Source of the DNA: an uncultured Pseudobutyrivibrio sp.
GTDB taxonomy: Bacteria; Bacillota; Clostridia; Lachnospirales; Lachnospiraceae
Direction of reading: 5' to 3'
Assembly (NCBI GenBank): GCA_900546435.1
Contig: URCQ01000002.1
Location: forward strand, 1-64,000
Length of the DNA stretch: 64,000 nucleotides
A program made the translations under genes and the position numbers. Below the pieces are notes generated by a model that worked only from the letters and a program-made list of their open reading frames with translations, did no database searches and was not told where the DNA came from. This document shows, piece by piece, positions 8,932-17,862 of this stretch (position 1 is the stretch's first letter; each line of letters starts with the position of its first letter).

Positions 8932-9228
8932 CTATTTTTCGCGAAAAATCGTTTCGTTATCATAAACAAGTCCCAATTTATCTTTTGCAACTTTTTCTTT
9001 ATATTCATTGGATTGGGTATATTGTTCCTGTTCCTGAAGCTCCTTTTGTTTTTCCTGCTGCTCGTTTAGTTCGTTCTGCTTCGTCTGCTCTGTCTGCACC
9101 AACGCCTCATTCTTCTGATACAGGCGCACCATCTGCACAGAAAGCACCAACGCTAAAAATATACCAATACAAAGAAATGAAATTCTTCCCGCGCTATTTT
9201 TCTTTTTTCTTTTTGGTCTTTTACTCAT
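8932..9228 (-). CDS. divIC: Septum formation initiator DivIC/FtsL-like
   Basis: A 98-residue bitopic membrane protein: a basic cytoplasmic head (KRPKRKKK), one transmembrane helix (about residues 15-35), then an extracytoplasmic glutamine/glutamate-rich coiled coil, which is the standard FtsB/DivIC architecture. DivIC works with FtsL and DivIB in the divisome. It overlaps the yabQ stop by 4 nt (ATGA type) and lies in the usual yabP-yabQ-divIC-spoIIE order, which supports DivIC rather than FtsL. Confidence 0.88.
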   Translation of the reverse strand: MSKRPKRKKKNSAGRISFLCIGIFLALVLSVQMVRLYQKNEALVQTEQTKQNELNEQQEKQKELQEQEQYTQSNEYKEKVAKDKLGLVYDNETIFREK

Positions 9229-9650
9229 ACGTCATCCCTTTTTTCTTCTTTCTTTGTCCATCCCGCCACAACGGCCAGGATATGATCGCACCCTTTTCCT
9301 ATATATCGATACAGCTGCGATATGCATTTATAGAGAACTGTAATCGGAAGGCAAAAAATCTTCCGTACTATCCTACTACCTATAGCATAATACAAAATCA
9401 TTCCCGATGCACCTATAAAAAATTGACAAAATCGTAAAATCCCCTCTGTTTCCTGATTTAAAACGCGCCAAATAACAAACGCCGCCACAATCCAATAACA
9501 AAAATCGCCCAGCATTTCCCTTTCTCTTGCGATGTCTCTCACCTTGCGAAGCACATCCATCAAATCATACACCACACCAAGACACACCCCCAACAAAAAC
9601 ATAACCCCTAAAATATGTCCCTGTTCTGTCACAAAAGAATACAATGGCAT
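9225..9650 (-). CDS. yabQ: Spore cortex biosynthesis protein YabQ
   Basis: A 141-residue integral membrane protein with roughly three to four hydrophobic segments, including residues about 10-30 and 50-68. The YabQ family is needed for spore cortex formation in Bacillus, where the protein locates to the outer forespore membrane. The start overlaps the yabP stop as TAATG, and the end overlaps divIC by 4 nt, so the three genes are translationally coupled. The call rests on length, topology and conserved neighbourhood. Confidence 0.9.
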   Translation of the reverse strand: MPLYSFVTEQGHILGVMFLLGVCLGVVYDLMDVLRKVRDIAREREMLGDFCYWIVAAFVIWRVLNQETEGILRFCQFFIGASGMILYYAIGSRIVRKIFCLPITVLYKCISQLYRYIGKGCDHILAVVAGWTKKEEKRDDV

Positions 9651-9934
9651 TATTTAAACATCCGCCCAAAAAAATTCTCCCCAACTGCCTTCGGCGAAAT
9701 CACTTCTGTATAAAGCAGCGCATCTACTTTTCCTTCTACTTCCAGGTCTCCTTTTTCTACCGACAGACGATTGATATGTAAATCATTTCCTTTTATCGTC
9801 AGCATGCCTTCTGATGTTTCCAGAAGAATCTCGCGCAGATCAAAGGAGATCACATCTAGGATTCCCGTGAGGCTGATCCCCTTTCGGTTTGTCATCATTA
9901 ATTTATGATTGGTCACAACGTGTTTTTCTTCCAT
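9650..9934 (-). CDS. yabP: Sporulation protein YabP
   Basis: A 94-residue soluble protein of the YabP/YqfC family, with the typical pattern of short beta strands (HKLMMTNRKGISLTGILDV at the start and a ...LLETSEGMLTIKG core). YabP is a sigma-E-controlled sporulation protein required for coat assembly or spore maturation in some Firmicutes. A clear AAAGGAG precedes the ATG. It is the first gene of the yabP-yabQ-divIC run. I could not identify a convincing sigma-E promoter upstream. Confidence 0.9.
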   Translation of the reverse strand: MEEKHVVTNHKLMMTNRKGISLTGILDVISFDLREILLETSEGMLTIKGNDLHINRLSVEKGDLEVEGKVDALLYTEVISPKAVGENFFGRMFK

Positions 9935-10002
9935 AGGATCTCCTTTTCTTTTATCTTCCTATCTCTATCCTATGTCACCGATGCCAGCCTTATGATTAAA
10001 AA

Positions 10003-10242
10003 TTAAAGATAACGGAAAAGTTCTTTTGCCTCTTCCTTTTTTGTGGTATCTGCCAACGCCAGCACTTCTACTTTTACCGGTTTGTTGCCAAATGCTATTT
10101 CTATAATATCTCCTACTTTAACCTTCACAGAAGCTTTTGCTTCTTTTCCGTTAACCATGACACGTCCCGCATCGCATGCTTCGTTTGCCACGGTACGTCT
10201 CTTGATTAAGCGGGATACTTTTAAAAACTTATCTAAACGCAT
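10003..10242 (-). CDS. rqcP: S4-domain RNA-binding protein RqcP/YabO (Hsp15-like)
   Basis: A 79-residue protein that is almost entirely one S4 RNA-binding domain (MRLDKFLKVSRLIKRR through VKVGDIIEIAFG). The family binds stalled 50S subunits with peptidyl-tRNA and in Bacillus helps RqcH add C-terminal alanine tails in ribosome quality control. The start is the ATG at 10242, with AAAGGA about 8 nt upstream; a longer frame from 10269 would run into the HU terminator. Its place between HU and yabP is the conserved Firmicute arrangement. Confidence 0.9.
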   Translation of the reverse strand: MRLDKFLKVSRLIKRRTVANEACDAGRVMVNGKEAKASVKVKVGDIIEIAFGNKPVKVEVLALADTTKKEEAKELFRYL

Positions 10243-10272
10243 TTTTTGCTGTCCTTTCCTCGTCATCATAAC

Positions 10273-10302
10273 AAAAAAGGCTCAAAACAGAAGTTTTGAG
10301 CC
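10273..10302 (-). terminator. Intrinsic terminator of the HU gene
   Basis: Ten-base perfect arms (10279-10288 and 10293-10302) with a 4-nt loop, followed on the minus strand by six T. It separates HU from rqcP. Confidence 0.9.
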
Positions 10303-10325
10303 AAATGTTCATAAAACAATATGAA

Positions 10326-10598
10326 TTAGTTCATCATATCCTTTAAAGCCTTACCAGCTTTGAACTTAGGTGCCTTAGATGCTGGAATCTTCATCTCAGC
10401 GCCAGTCTGAGGATTTCTACCTGTTCTAGCAGCTCTTTCAGATACTTCGAAAGTACCGAATCCAACTAACTGAATCTTTTCACCCTTCTTGAGTTCTTCT
10501 GCAACAACATCTGTAAATGCCTTTAATGCTGCTTCTGCATCTTTCTTAGAAAGATCTGCCTTGCTAGCCATAGCTGCAACTAATTCTGTTTTGTTCAT
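10326..10598 (-). CDS. hup: DNA-binding protein HU
   Basis: A 90-residue histone-like protein that bends and compacts DNA as a dimer. It has the family signature GFGTFEVSERAARTGRNPQTG, whose arms bind the minor groove, and ends in the usual short lysine-rich helix. Codon usage favours abundant-protein codons more than its neighbours. A strong AGGAGG precedes the ATG, and both a consensus promoter upstream and a strong terminator downstream are present, so it is a highly expressed single-gene unit. Confidence 0.97.
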   Translation of the reverse strand: MNKTELVAAMASKADLSKKDAEAALKAFTDVVAEELKKGEKIQLVGFGTFEVSERAARTGRNPQTGAEMKIPASKAPKFKAGKALKDMMN

Positions 10599-10672
10599 GT
10601 TAACTTCCTCCTATGGAATATAAAAATATAATATTATGTCAGAGTCCTGCCTCCAAAATAACTACAAAGTTA

Positions 10673-10701
10673 TTTATAATGGTTTTACCTATATTTGTCA
10701 A
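10673..10701 (-). promoter_or_regulatory. Sigma-A promoter of the HU gene
   Basis: On the minus strand TTGACA (10696-10701) and TATAAA (10673-10678) are separated by 17 bp, about 75 bp before the HU start. Confidence 0.8.
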
Positions 10702-10803
10702 GGTAAACACCTTATATTTTCAAGGTTTCCCGACGTTTTGCCAAATTATACAAAATATTAAATAATCTTTGTATAAGAATACTATGGACAAAAATCTCTC
10801 TGA

Positions 10804-12537
10804 TTATAACATCTTTTCTACTAATGCATTTACGGCTCCTTTCATCGCCTCTGCTTTTGCATCTGCATCTGCAATCGATGTACCCTTGATACCAAAATAG
10901 AATTTGACTTTTGGTTCTGTACCAGAAGGTCTGACACATACCCATGCATCATCTGTCAATTCATAGTAAAGCACATTGGAACTTGGAAGTCCGGTCGGAC
11001 GCACTTCTCCAGTCGCCACATCTGTAATCGTATCCTTCTTATAATCACGCACAGCCGTCACCTGATATGCGCCAATTTTCTTTGGTGCATCTGCACGTAA
11101 CGTGTTCATAATGGTTCCAATTTTTTCCAGACCTTCAATGCCCTTTAAAGTAACAGCAGTAATGCCATCCTGATAATAGCCATAACGCTCGTACATAGCA
11201 ATCATTGCATCCCATAAAGTCATATTCTTTGTCTTGTAATAAGCTGCTGCTTCGCAAAGCGCCATAGAAGCAACTACCGCGTCCTTATCTCTTGCATATG
11301 TTCCTGTCAGGCAGCCATAGCTCTCTTCCATACCGAAAAGATATGTGCCCTTTCCTGTTGTTTCCATTTCTAAAATCTTTTGACCAATAAACTTGAATCC
11401 GGTCAACACTTCCACTAATGCAATACCATAATGCTTTGCAATCGCATCTGCCATGTTGGTAGAAACGATAGAGCGGATAAACACGCCATCTTCCGGAAGT
11501 CCCTGTAATTCCTTCTTCTGACCAATCAGATAATCTCCAATCAGACAGCCTGACATGTTACCGGTAAGTGGATGGTATTCCCCTGTCTGTGCATCTTTCA
11601 CATAAACACCCAAACGGTCCGCATCCGGATCTGTAGCGAGGACTAAATCCGCATCCACTTTCTTTGCCAACGCAAGGCCAAGCGTAAACGCTTCCTTTGC
11701 TTCCGGGTTTGGATAGCTGACCGTCGGAAAATCTCCATCTGGCAATTCCTGTTCCGGCACTACATAAACCTGTGTAAATCCAAGTTCTTTTAAAACGCGA
11801 CGCACTGGAATATTTCCTGTTCCATGAAGTGGTGTATAAACCACCTTAATCTCAGAACCAACGGCATCAATCGCATCCTGATGTACTACAAGCTTCTTCA
11901 GTTCGGCAATGTATGAATCATCAATATCTGCACCTATGGTCTGGTAAAGTCCTGCTGCGATTGCCTCTTCTTTATCCATTTTTTTACATACTGCATAATC
12001 AGAGATTGCCTTTACCTCATCCATGATTCCACTATCGTGTGGAGGGGTAATCTGCGCACCATCTTCCCAATATACTTTGTAACCATTGTACTCTGGTGGA
12101 TTATGACTTGCGGTAATATTGATACCGGCAATTGTATGTAATTTACGTACTGCATAAGATAATTCCGGTGTTGGACGAAGGGATTCAAACACATATGCCT
12201 TAATGCCGTTTGCTGCTAAGCAAAGTGCTGCCACATCCGCAAATTCCGGTGACATATGTCTGGAATCGTACGCAATTGCAACACCTCTGTCCTGTCCGCC
12301 TACTTTTAAAATATAGTTTGCGAGTCCCTGCGTTGCCTTACGCACAGTATATTCATTCATACGGTTGCAGCCTGCACCAATAATACCACGAAGTCCGGCT
12401 GTACCGAATTCCAATTCCGTATAAAATCTCTCCTCGATTTCTTTTTCATCTCCTGCGATCTGGCGCAACTCTTCTTTTGTTGCTTCATCCATGTAATCGC
12501 TTTCCAACCAATGTGTATACTGCTCTTTGTAACCCAT
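10804..12537 (-). CDS. pgcA: Alpha-phosphoglucomutase / phosphomannomutase family
   Basis: A 577-residue alpha-D-phosphohexomutase expected to interconvert glucose-1-phosphate and glucose-6-phosphate. The active-site phosphoserine loop TASHNPPEYNGYK, the metal loop DPDADRLG and the C-terminal phosphate-binding RPSGTEPKVKFY are all intact. The length matches the PgcA-type enzymes of Firmicutes, which are longer than typical phosphomannomutases. It would feed glucose-1-phosphate to the GlgC pathway encoded at 39-40 kb and to cell-surface glycan synthesis. AAAGGAGG precedes the ATG. The gene lies 56 nt after the PEGA lipoprotein gene, possibly in the same transcript. Confidence 0.93.
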   Translation of the reverse strand: MGYKEQYTHWLESDYMDEATKEELRQIAGDEKEIEERFYTELEFGTAGLRGIIGAGCNRMNEYTVRKATQGLANYILKVGGQDRGVAIAYDSRHMSPEFADVAALCLAANGIKAYVFESLRPTPELSYAVRKLHTIAGINITASHNPPEYNGYKVYWEDGAQITPPHDSGIMDEVKAISDYAVCKKMDKEEAIAAGLYQTIGADIDDSYIAELKKLVVHQDAIDAVGSEIKVVYTPLHGTGNIPVRRVLKELGFTQVYVVPEQELPDGDFPTVSYPNPEAKEAFTLGLALAKKVDADLVLATDPDADRLGVYVKDAQTGEYHPLTGNMSGCLIGDYLIGQKKELQGLPEDGVFIRSIVSTNMADAIAKHYGIALVEVLTGFKFIGQKILEMETTGKGTYLFGMEESYGCLTGTYARDKDAVVASMALCEAAAYYKTKNMTLWDAMIAMYERYGYYQDGITAVTLKGIEGLEKIGTIMNTLRADAPKKIGAYQVTAVRDYKKDTITDVATGEVRPTGLPSSNVLYYELTDDAWVCVRPSGTEPKVKFYFGIKGTSIADADAKAEAMKGAVNALVEKML

Positions 12538-12593
12538 AGCATCCTCCTTTTGAATATCTCGTATTCTTTTTTATCATAATTGCCCATCTTGTA

Positions 12594-13895
12594 TTAGTCA
12601 AGCAATGTAGATAGCATCTTTGAAATGGTCGTCAGATAATCTGTCTCCGTATCCGATAGATTTGATGAAGATGAACTGCTATCATTCGATGATGTATCCT
12701 TATCTCTGTTATCGGTTTTGTTCTTGTTCTTAGAATTCTTGTTGGAATTGCTGCTTGAACTATGACTTGTGCTATTACTCGTACTATTACTTGTGCTATT
12801 ACTCGTACTATTACTTGTGCTGCCACCTGTGCTCTGTGTCGTATTTTCACTACTTTGAGAAGTGTTTGCCGCATCCTCTGTCTGTGCCATATCCAATGAG
12901 ATAGTCGCACTCTCAGAATTCACGATTAAAGTCTTTTGCCAATCATCATATCCTTCTGCCACCACACGAAGCTTATGTGCCCCATAGGTGACTGGCACTG
13001 CCTGTCCCACAGTAATTTGCTCACCATCCACGTAAACAGACACACCTGCCACTTCCGATGTAAAGGTCAGCTGGCACACCTTCGGTCCGCTGCCTTTGAG
13101 CTGATTTAGATCCACAACTGTCGTCTCACCGCGTGTAACGGTATAATTGCCTGTGCCACCATAGCCATTATTTGCAACAGTAATTGCATACGTTCCTTCC
13201 GGTACTTCTAAGCACATATCGCCGGTTACTTTTGTAAAAATCCGGTTGCCAATGCAAATCATACTGTCTACAAACGTATCACTATTCTGTAGCTGGATAT
13301 AGCCATGTCCCGTCGTCACGATGACGGACCATACGTCCTTATCCTTGCCAATCACCTGTAAGGTATCTTCCGCGCCAATCGCATCTAAGCTAATCTGTGC
13401 ATCCTGTGAAAAAGCCATCGTATCCGGCGTAATCCGATACGCCGTCTGCCCAATGGTAAAAATGCCCTTTGCTATGTCAATCTCATAGTTGGTAATATCT
13501 TTTTGATTCCATACTTCATCCGACATCTGCACTGTACTAAGTGTAGAGGACGCACTGATTTCTCCCAGGCGGACAACCTGTCCCGGTGTAAAATGAATCG
13601 AGCTATAAGAATCTCCATAGGCATCCATAAACCGCGTACTTAGCGTATAGCCATAGCGTACCTGCCGCTCTGTCTTGGGAGAATACAGTGTCATCGTCTC
13701 CCCCATCATATCGATTTGTTCAATGATATAATCCGGCGTTGTCTCTTCCGTATCTGCTGTCTCCTGTTCCTGCTTTGCCGCAGGCGCACGATAGGTAAAA
13801 GGCTCATTTTTTCCCTGTTTTCCACATGCGTTCATGACACATAAAAACAGGAGCAGCATGACGGTACAACCGCCTTTTTTCCATATGTTTTTCAT
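12594..13895 (-). CDS. PEGA-domain lipoprotein with Ser/Thr/Asn-rich tail
   Basis: A 433-residue secreted lipoprotein. A basic, hydrophobic signal ends in the lipobox VMNAC (Cys24). The middle region is uncharacterised and beta-rich. A PEGA-type domain at about residues 270-335 contains VSVYVDGEQITVGQAVPVTY and YGAHKLRVVAEGYDDW; PEGA domains occur in surface and sensor proteins and are thought to bind carbohydrate or protein. The last about 90 residues are low-complexity, with repeated STSN followed by Lys/Asn and Asp/Ser runs. It starts 14 nt after the CotS-like gene, with only a weak Shine-Dalgarno. The function is unknown; a cell-envelope role is inferred from the lipobox. Confidence 0.8.
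   Translation of the reverse strand: MKNIWKKGGCTVMLLLFLCVMNACGKQGKNEPFTYRAPAAKQEQETADTEETTPDYIIEQIDMMGETMTLYSPKTERQVRYGYTLSTRFMDAYGDSYSSIHFTPGQVVRLGEISASSTLSTVQMSDEVWNQKDITNYEIDIAKGIFTIGQTAYRITPDTMAFSQDAQISLDAIGAEDTLQVIGKDKDVWSVIVTTGHGYIQLQNSDTFVDSMICIGNRIFTKVTGDMCLEVPEGTYAITVANNGYGGTGNYTVTRGETTVVDLNQLKGSGPKVCQLTFTSEVAGVSVYVDGEQITVGQAVPVTYGAHKLRVVAEGYDDWQKTLIVNSESATISLDMAQTEDAANTSQSSENTTQSTGGSTSNSTSNSTSNSTSNSTSHSSSSNSNKNSKNKNKTDNRDKDTSSNDSSSSSSNLSDTETDYLTTISKMLSTLLD
12767..12820 (-). repeat. 12-bp tandem repeat encoding Ser-Asn-Ser-Thr
   Basis: About four and a half near-identical 12-bp units inside the lipoprotein gene, alternating in one or two positions so that a 24-bp period is also visible. 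The array is in frame and could change length without breaking the gene. Confidence 0.85.
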
Positions 13896-13909
13896 AGCTC
13901 GATTATAAA

Positions 13910-14917
13910 CTATTCCATCAGATTATACAATAATGCCAAATATTCCCGACGTGCAGTTTCCTGGTTCATAATCTGCCGCAATTTATCACCATCGCGTTTG
14001 GATGACCACGTTTTTTTGTTGTTATTATAGTGGTTTGCAATTTTCCAGAATTTTTCCGGATAAAGCAACCGTAAATACAGTTCATATACTTCTTCCGTTT
14101 CCATCGGACGGACTCTTTGATACATCATCAACATCTGCTTTCCAAGCTCTGCATTCCAACGATTTTTTTCCAATGCCTTTCGCATATATTTTGCCAGATC
14201 ACTCATCGCACTGTCTATACGCATGTTTTCAAAATGCTGGATATACGACAAATTACTGCATTCTAAGACATTATGATGATGATAATCCCCGTGGCATAGC
14301 TGTACTCTCATTTTTTGGTGTTGTACCTGTTTTTCCACGCTTTCTGACTGTTCCAGAAACATGGGATACGCCTGCTCGTACAACTCTTCAAACTCGGTTT
14401 TTTTCTTCTTTTTATGCGTGTAATTCCGCAAATTGCGCAGTTCCCGGTTATGCCGTTTTACCTCTGCAAAAAACATATGCTCCTGCGCAAGAAATGACGT
14501 TTTTTCCACTTCCGTCAGCGATGCCAACTGCAAATGCAGATCTGCCAGTTTCCGAGCCCCCTCTAACACTTCACACGCGTTTTTTACATCGCACTCCCGC
14601 CCAGGCTGATACTGCTTTAATATGTACGACGGTCCATGTTCTTCCCGGACCATATATGCGCCTTCCTTCGTCGCAACAAGCTGCTCCGTTCTTGCGTCCC
14701 ACGCATGTAGTTTTTGCAACACATACGCCAGTTGCTCTGCTTTTTGCGCTGATCCGGTAAAAGGCTTCAACATACAAATCCCTTGTGTCGTATGAATCAA
14801 CAGACTCCCTCTTCCCTTAGAAACGCCTGTAATCTCCAGCTCATATTCTCCAAGCAGCTGTTCCCCTTGCCCCATACGCGGAATAACAGTCTGTGATTTC
14901 TCTATATTTTCACACAT
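13910..14917 (-). CDS. CotS/YsxE-family spore-coat kinase-fold protein
   Basis: A 335-residue protein with an aminoglycoside-phosphotransferase-like fold. The catalytic-loop signature LCHGDYHHHNVL is present, but the following metal-site region (IQHFENMRIDSAMSDLAKYM) lacks a clean DFD/DFG aspartate, where phosphotransferases have IDFD. That suggests weak or absent kinase activity. CotS and relatives are spore-coat or spore-morphogenesis proteins in Bacillus. Residues about 158-165 carry a basic run (HKKKKKT). GGAGGA precedes the ATG. The sporulation role is inferred from the family. Confidence 0.8.
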   Translation of the reverse strand: MCENIEKSQTVIPRMGQGEQLLGEYELEITGVSKGRGSLLIHTTQGICMLKPFTGSAQKAEQLAYVLQKLHAWDARTEQLVATKEGAYMVREEHGPSYILKQYQPGRECDVKNACEVLEGARKLADLHLQLASLTEVEKTSFLAQEHMFFAEVKRHNRELRNLRNYTHKKKKKTEFEELYEQAYPMFLEQSESVEKQVQHQKMRVQLCHGDYHHHNVLECSNLSYIQHFENMRIDSAMSDLAKYMRKALEKNRWNAELGKQMLMMYQRVRPMETEEVYELYLRLLYPEKFWKIANHYNNNKKTWSSKRDGDKLRQIMNQETARREYLALLYNLME

Positions 14918-14999
14918 AAAAAATCCTCCATAACACGAACACCATTTTCCAATATCTGTTCATCTTATGAAGGAATCTCTCTGATTATACCTATCGTAT

Positions 15000-16340
15000 T
15001 TATTTTTCTATTGCCACCAGGCGCTTTGCCTCTGTAAGCAATTCTTCTCTTGTATTCTTTGCCGGTTCCTCAATCACCTGCGCAAACAGCAAATCCAGAA
15101 TCTCACCAACCTTTTTTCCCTGCGGTACGCCAAGTTCTAACAAATCCTTTCCATTAAGTGCAAGATCTTTTTTCTGCACGCAGACCTGCTTCTCTATAAT
15201 CCTATCATACAACGCTTCAAACTGATCGATGGCATCTAATTTCTGTTGGCGCATATACATGCTTTGTGCCAACGTATCTGCCCGTTTCACAGCAAAGATT
15301 TCCGGAAAACTCTCCAATCCCATTTTCACAATGCTGCGGCGCACATTTTTCTCCTGCAATACCGGTCGCATATCATGAAAACGCACCAGGCGTTTCACCG
15401 AGCGGATGGTATCATTGTCAAATTTGAGCCGACGTAAAATCTGCCCTGTCATCTCTGCGCCAATTTCCGGATGTCCATAAAAATGATCATTGCCCGCCTC
15501 ATCTGTTGTTCTGCACACCGGCTTTGCCACATCATGAAACAGCATCGTCAAACGCAGTATGCGTTCTGCCGGCACTGCCATAAGCGCATGAATGGTGTGC
15601 TCTCCCACAGAATACTGATGGTGAACGGTATGTTGTGGTGTTTCCATCATTGCATCAAATTCCGGCAAAAAAACCGCCGATAGACCGCATGCATAAACGG
15701 TACGCATTTCCTCTGGGTGATCCGATGTAAGCAGTTTGACAAGCTCCACCATAATGCGTTCCATACTCACCCGCGCAATGGTTGGTGCCAACGCGCAAAT
15801 AGCATCATAGGTGGATTTCTCGATGGAAAAGCCAAGCTGTGCCGCAAAACGTACCGCGCGAAGCATACGCAAGGCATCTTCTGAAAAACGCTCCGTGGCC
15901 TCTCCCACACACCGAATCACGCCATACTGCAAATCCTGCATGCCGCCAAACAAATCCACCAGACCTTCTGTCTGATTATACGCCATGGCATTGATTGTAA
16001 AATCACGACGCCGCAAATCTTCCGATAAAAGATTGGTAAACGCAACACTCTCCGGATGTCTTCCATCCTTATACTCGCCGTCAATACGGTATGTTGTCAC
16101 CTCATATCCATATTTGCCGCACATGATCGTAACCGTACCATGCGCAATACCAGTATCAATGGTATGGGTAAACAATGCCTTTACCTCTTCCGGCGAAGCT
16201 GAAGTCGTAATATCCCAATCCGCCGGTTCTTTACCTAAAATGCTGTCGCGGACACAGCCGCCTACTGCATAGGCCTCGTGTCCGCAACTTTCTAACCGTT
16301 CTATAATTTGAATGACATCCTGTGGTAATACAATATTCAT
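15000..16340 (-). CDS. cca: CCA tRNA nucleotidyltransferase with HD domain
   Basis: A 446-residue class II nucleotidyltransferase that builds or repairs the 3' CCA end of tRNAs. The head domain carries GGCVRD and the catalytic DWDITT; an RRDFTINAMAY motif follows. The middle contains a metal-dependent HD phosphohydrolase domain (LFHDVAKP, then FHDMRP). The start is the ATG at 16340, which overlaps the proS stop as TAATG; the longer frame would begin at a TTG inside proS. The overlap shows co-transcription with proS, a sensible pairing because both act on tRNA. Confidence 0.93.
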   Translation of the reverse strand: MNIVLPQDVIQIIERLESCGHEAYAVGGCVRDSILGKEPADWDITTSASPEEVKALFTHTIDTGIAHGTVTIMCGKYGYEVTTYRIDGEYKDGRHPESVAFTNLLSEDLRRRDFTINAMAYNQTEGLVDLFGGMQDLQYGVIRCVGEATERFSEDALRMLRAVRFAAQLGFSIEKSTYDAICALAPTIARVSMERIMVELVKLLTSDHPEEMRTVYACGLSAVFLPEFDAMMETPQHTVHHQYSVGEHTIHALMAVPAERILRLTMLFHDVAKPVCRTTDEAGNDHFYGHPEIGAEMTGQILRRLKFDNDTIRSVKRLVRFHDMRPVLQEKNVRRSIVKMGLESFPEIFAVKRADTLAQSMYMRQQKLDAIDQFEALYDRIIEKQVCVQKKDLALNGKDLLELGVPQGKKVGEILDLLFAQVIEEPAKNTREELLTEAKRLVAIEK

Positions 16341-17779
16341 TAATATGCTTTGCCCCAATAAACTAACTTCTTAGCCGGTTTGCCACAGCATACACAAACA
16401 TCAGAAATCGCTTCCTGTGTAAATGGCATGCATCTGCTTGTAGCTGTTGTATCTTCCTTAATCTTGTCTTCACATGCCTGATCGCCACACCACATTCCAC
16501 GGATAAATCCTGGTTTGTTTGCTACGATTTCTTTGAATTCTTCGTAATTGTGTGCATCATATGTATGTGCTTCTCTATGCGCTCTTGCTCTTTCCAGCAT
16601 TTCTGTCTGCATCGTAGCAAGAATCTCTGTGATCTTTTCTGCCAGTTCATCGATACATACTGTGATTTTTTCTCTTGTGTCACGACGAACAACCACTGCC
16701 TGGTTTGCCTCAATGTCACGAGGTCCCATCTCTACACGAACTGGAATACCGCGCATTTCCTGCTCAGAGAATTTCCATCCCGGTGATTTATCCGTGTCAT
16801 CCAGCTTCGTACGAAGACCTGCTGCCTTTAATGCATCCAACACTTCATGTGCCTTATCAAGCACGCCTTCTTTGTTCTGCATAATTGGAATGATATCTAC
16901 CTGTGTAGGAGCAATTCTTGGTGGAAGTACCAAGCCTGAATCATCACCATGTACCATGATAATCGCACCAATCAGACGTGTTGTCATACCCCATGAAGTC
17001 TGATGTACATACTTTAACTGGTTATCCTTATCGGTATATTGAATTTCAAATGCCTTGGCAAAACCATCACCAAAGTTATGGCTCGTACCAGACTGCAACG
17101 CTTTGCCATCGTGCATCAACGCTTCAATCGTGTAAGTAGCTTCTGCTCCTGCAAATTTTTCCTTATCTGTCTTACGTCCACGAACCACTGGCATTGCCAA
17201 TACTTCCTCACAGAAATCTGCATACAGATTCAGCATCTGCTGTGTACGTTCTTCGGCTTCCTCTGCAGTTGCATGCGCTGTATGACCTTCCTGCCACAAA
17301 AATTCTCTGGAGCGGAGGAATGGTCTTGTCTCTTTTTCCCAACGTACCACAGAACACCACTGGTTGTACAACTTTGGAAGATCACGGTAAGACTGAATTT
17401 CATCCTTATAAAAGTCACAGAAAAGCGTCTCAGACGTAGGACGTACACAAAGTCTTTCCTGCAATGGGTTGAGACCGCCATACGTTACCCATGCAACTTC
17501 CGGTGCAAATCCCTCCACATGATCCTTTTCTCTTTCGAGAAGACTTTCTGGAATAAACATTGGCATATATACATTTTCCACGCCTGTCTCTTTAAATCTA
17601 CGATCCAATTCATGCTGGATATTCTCCCAAATCGCGTAACCTGCCGGTTTAAAAATCATGCATCCCTTTACGCTGGAATATCCCATCAATTCTGCTTTTT
17701 TAACAACATCCGTATACCACTGTGCGAAGTCAACATCCATCGATGTAATGGCTTCTACTAATTTTTTATCCTTTGCCAT
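16340..17779 (-). CDS. proS: Prolyl-tRNA synthetase (short, archaeal/eukaryote-like type)
   Basis: A 479-residue class II synthetase charging tRNA-Pro. It lacks the editing insertion of the long bacterial type and has the C-terminal extension ending in a tyrosine (WGKAY), typical of the ProS type 3 group. Motif 2 (RWEKETRPFLRSREF) and the PTSET substrate loop are present. Cysteines near the C-terminus (CGDQACEDK and CVCCGKPA) form a zinc-binding-like cluster. The start is the second of two adjacent ATGs because GGAGG lies 5 nt before it; a frame extending to 18106 crosses the promoter and is rejected. No T-box leader is present. Confidence 0.95.
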   Translation of the reverse strand: MAKDKKLVEAITSMDVDFAQWYTDVVKKAELMGYSSVKGCMIFKPAGYAIWENIQHELDRRFKETGVENVYMPMFIPESLLEREKDHVEGFAPEVAWVTYGGLNPLQERLCVRPTSETLFCDFYKDEIQSYRDLPKLYNQWCSVVRWEKETRPFLRSREFLWQEGHTAHATAEEAEERTQQMLNLYADFCEEVLAMPVVRGRKTDKEKFAGAEATYTIEALMHDGKALQSGTSHNFGDGFAKAFEIQYTDKDNQLKYVHQTSWGMTTRLIGAIIMVHGDDSGLVLPPRIAPTQVDIIPIMQNKEGVLDKAHEVLDALKAAGLRTKLDDTDKSPGWKFSEQEMRGIPVRVEMGPRDIEANQAVVVRRDTREKITVCIDELAEKITEILATMQTEMLERARAHREAHTYDAHNYEEFKEIVANKPGFIRGMWCGDQACEDKIKEDTTATSRCMPFTQEAISDVCVCCGKPAKKLVYWGKAY

Positions 17780-17813
17780 CATGGCCTCCTTCTTACTTTC
17801 ATCAATACCATTT

Positions 17814-17842
17814 ATTCTAAAAAAATCCATAGGTCTTGTCAA
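17814..17842 (-). promoter_or_regulatory. Sigma-A promoter of proS-cca
   Basis: On the minus strand TTGACA (17837-17842), a 17-bp spacer and TAGAAT (17814-17819), about 35 bp before the proS start. Confidence 0.8.
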
Positions 17843-17862
17843 GGCTGGTATCCGTGTATTTT

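Noticed and set aside
17780..17862. T-box riboswitch before proS
   Set aside because: The space between promoter and start is only about 35 bp; no room for a T-box leader.
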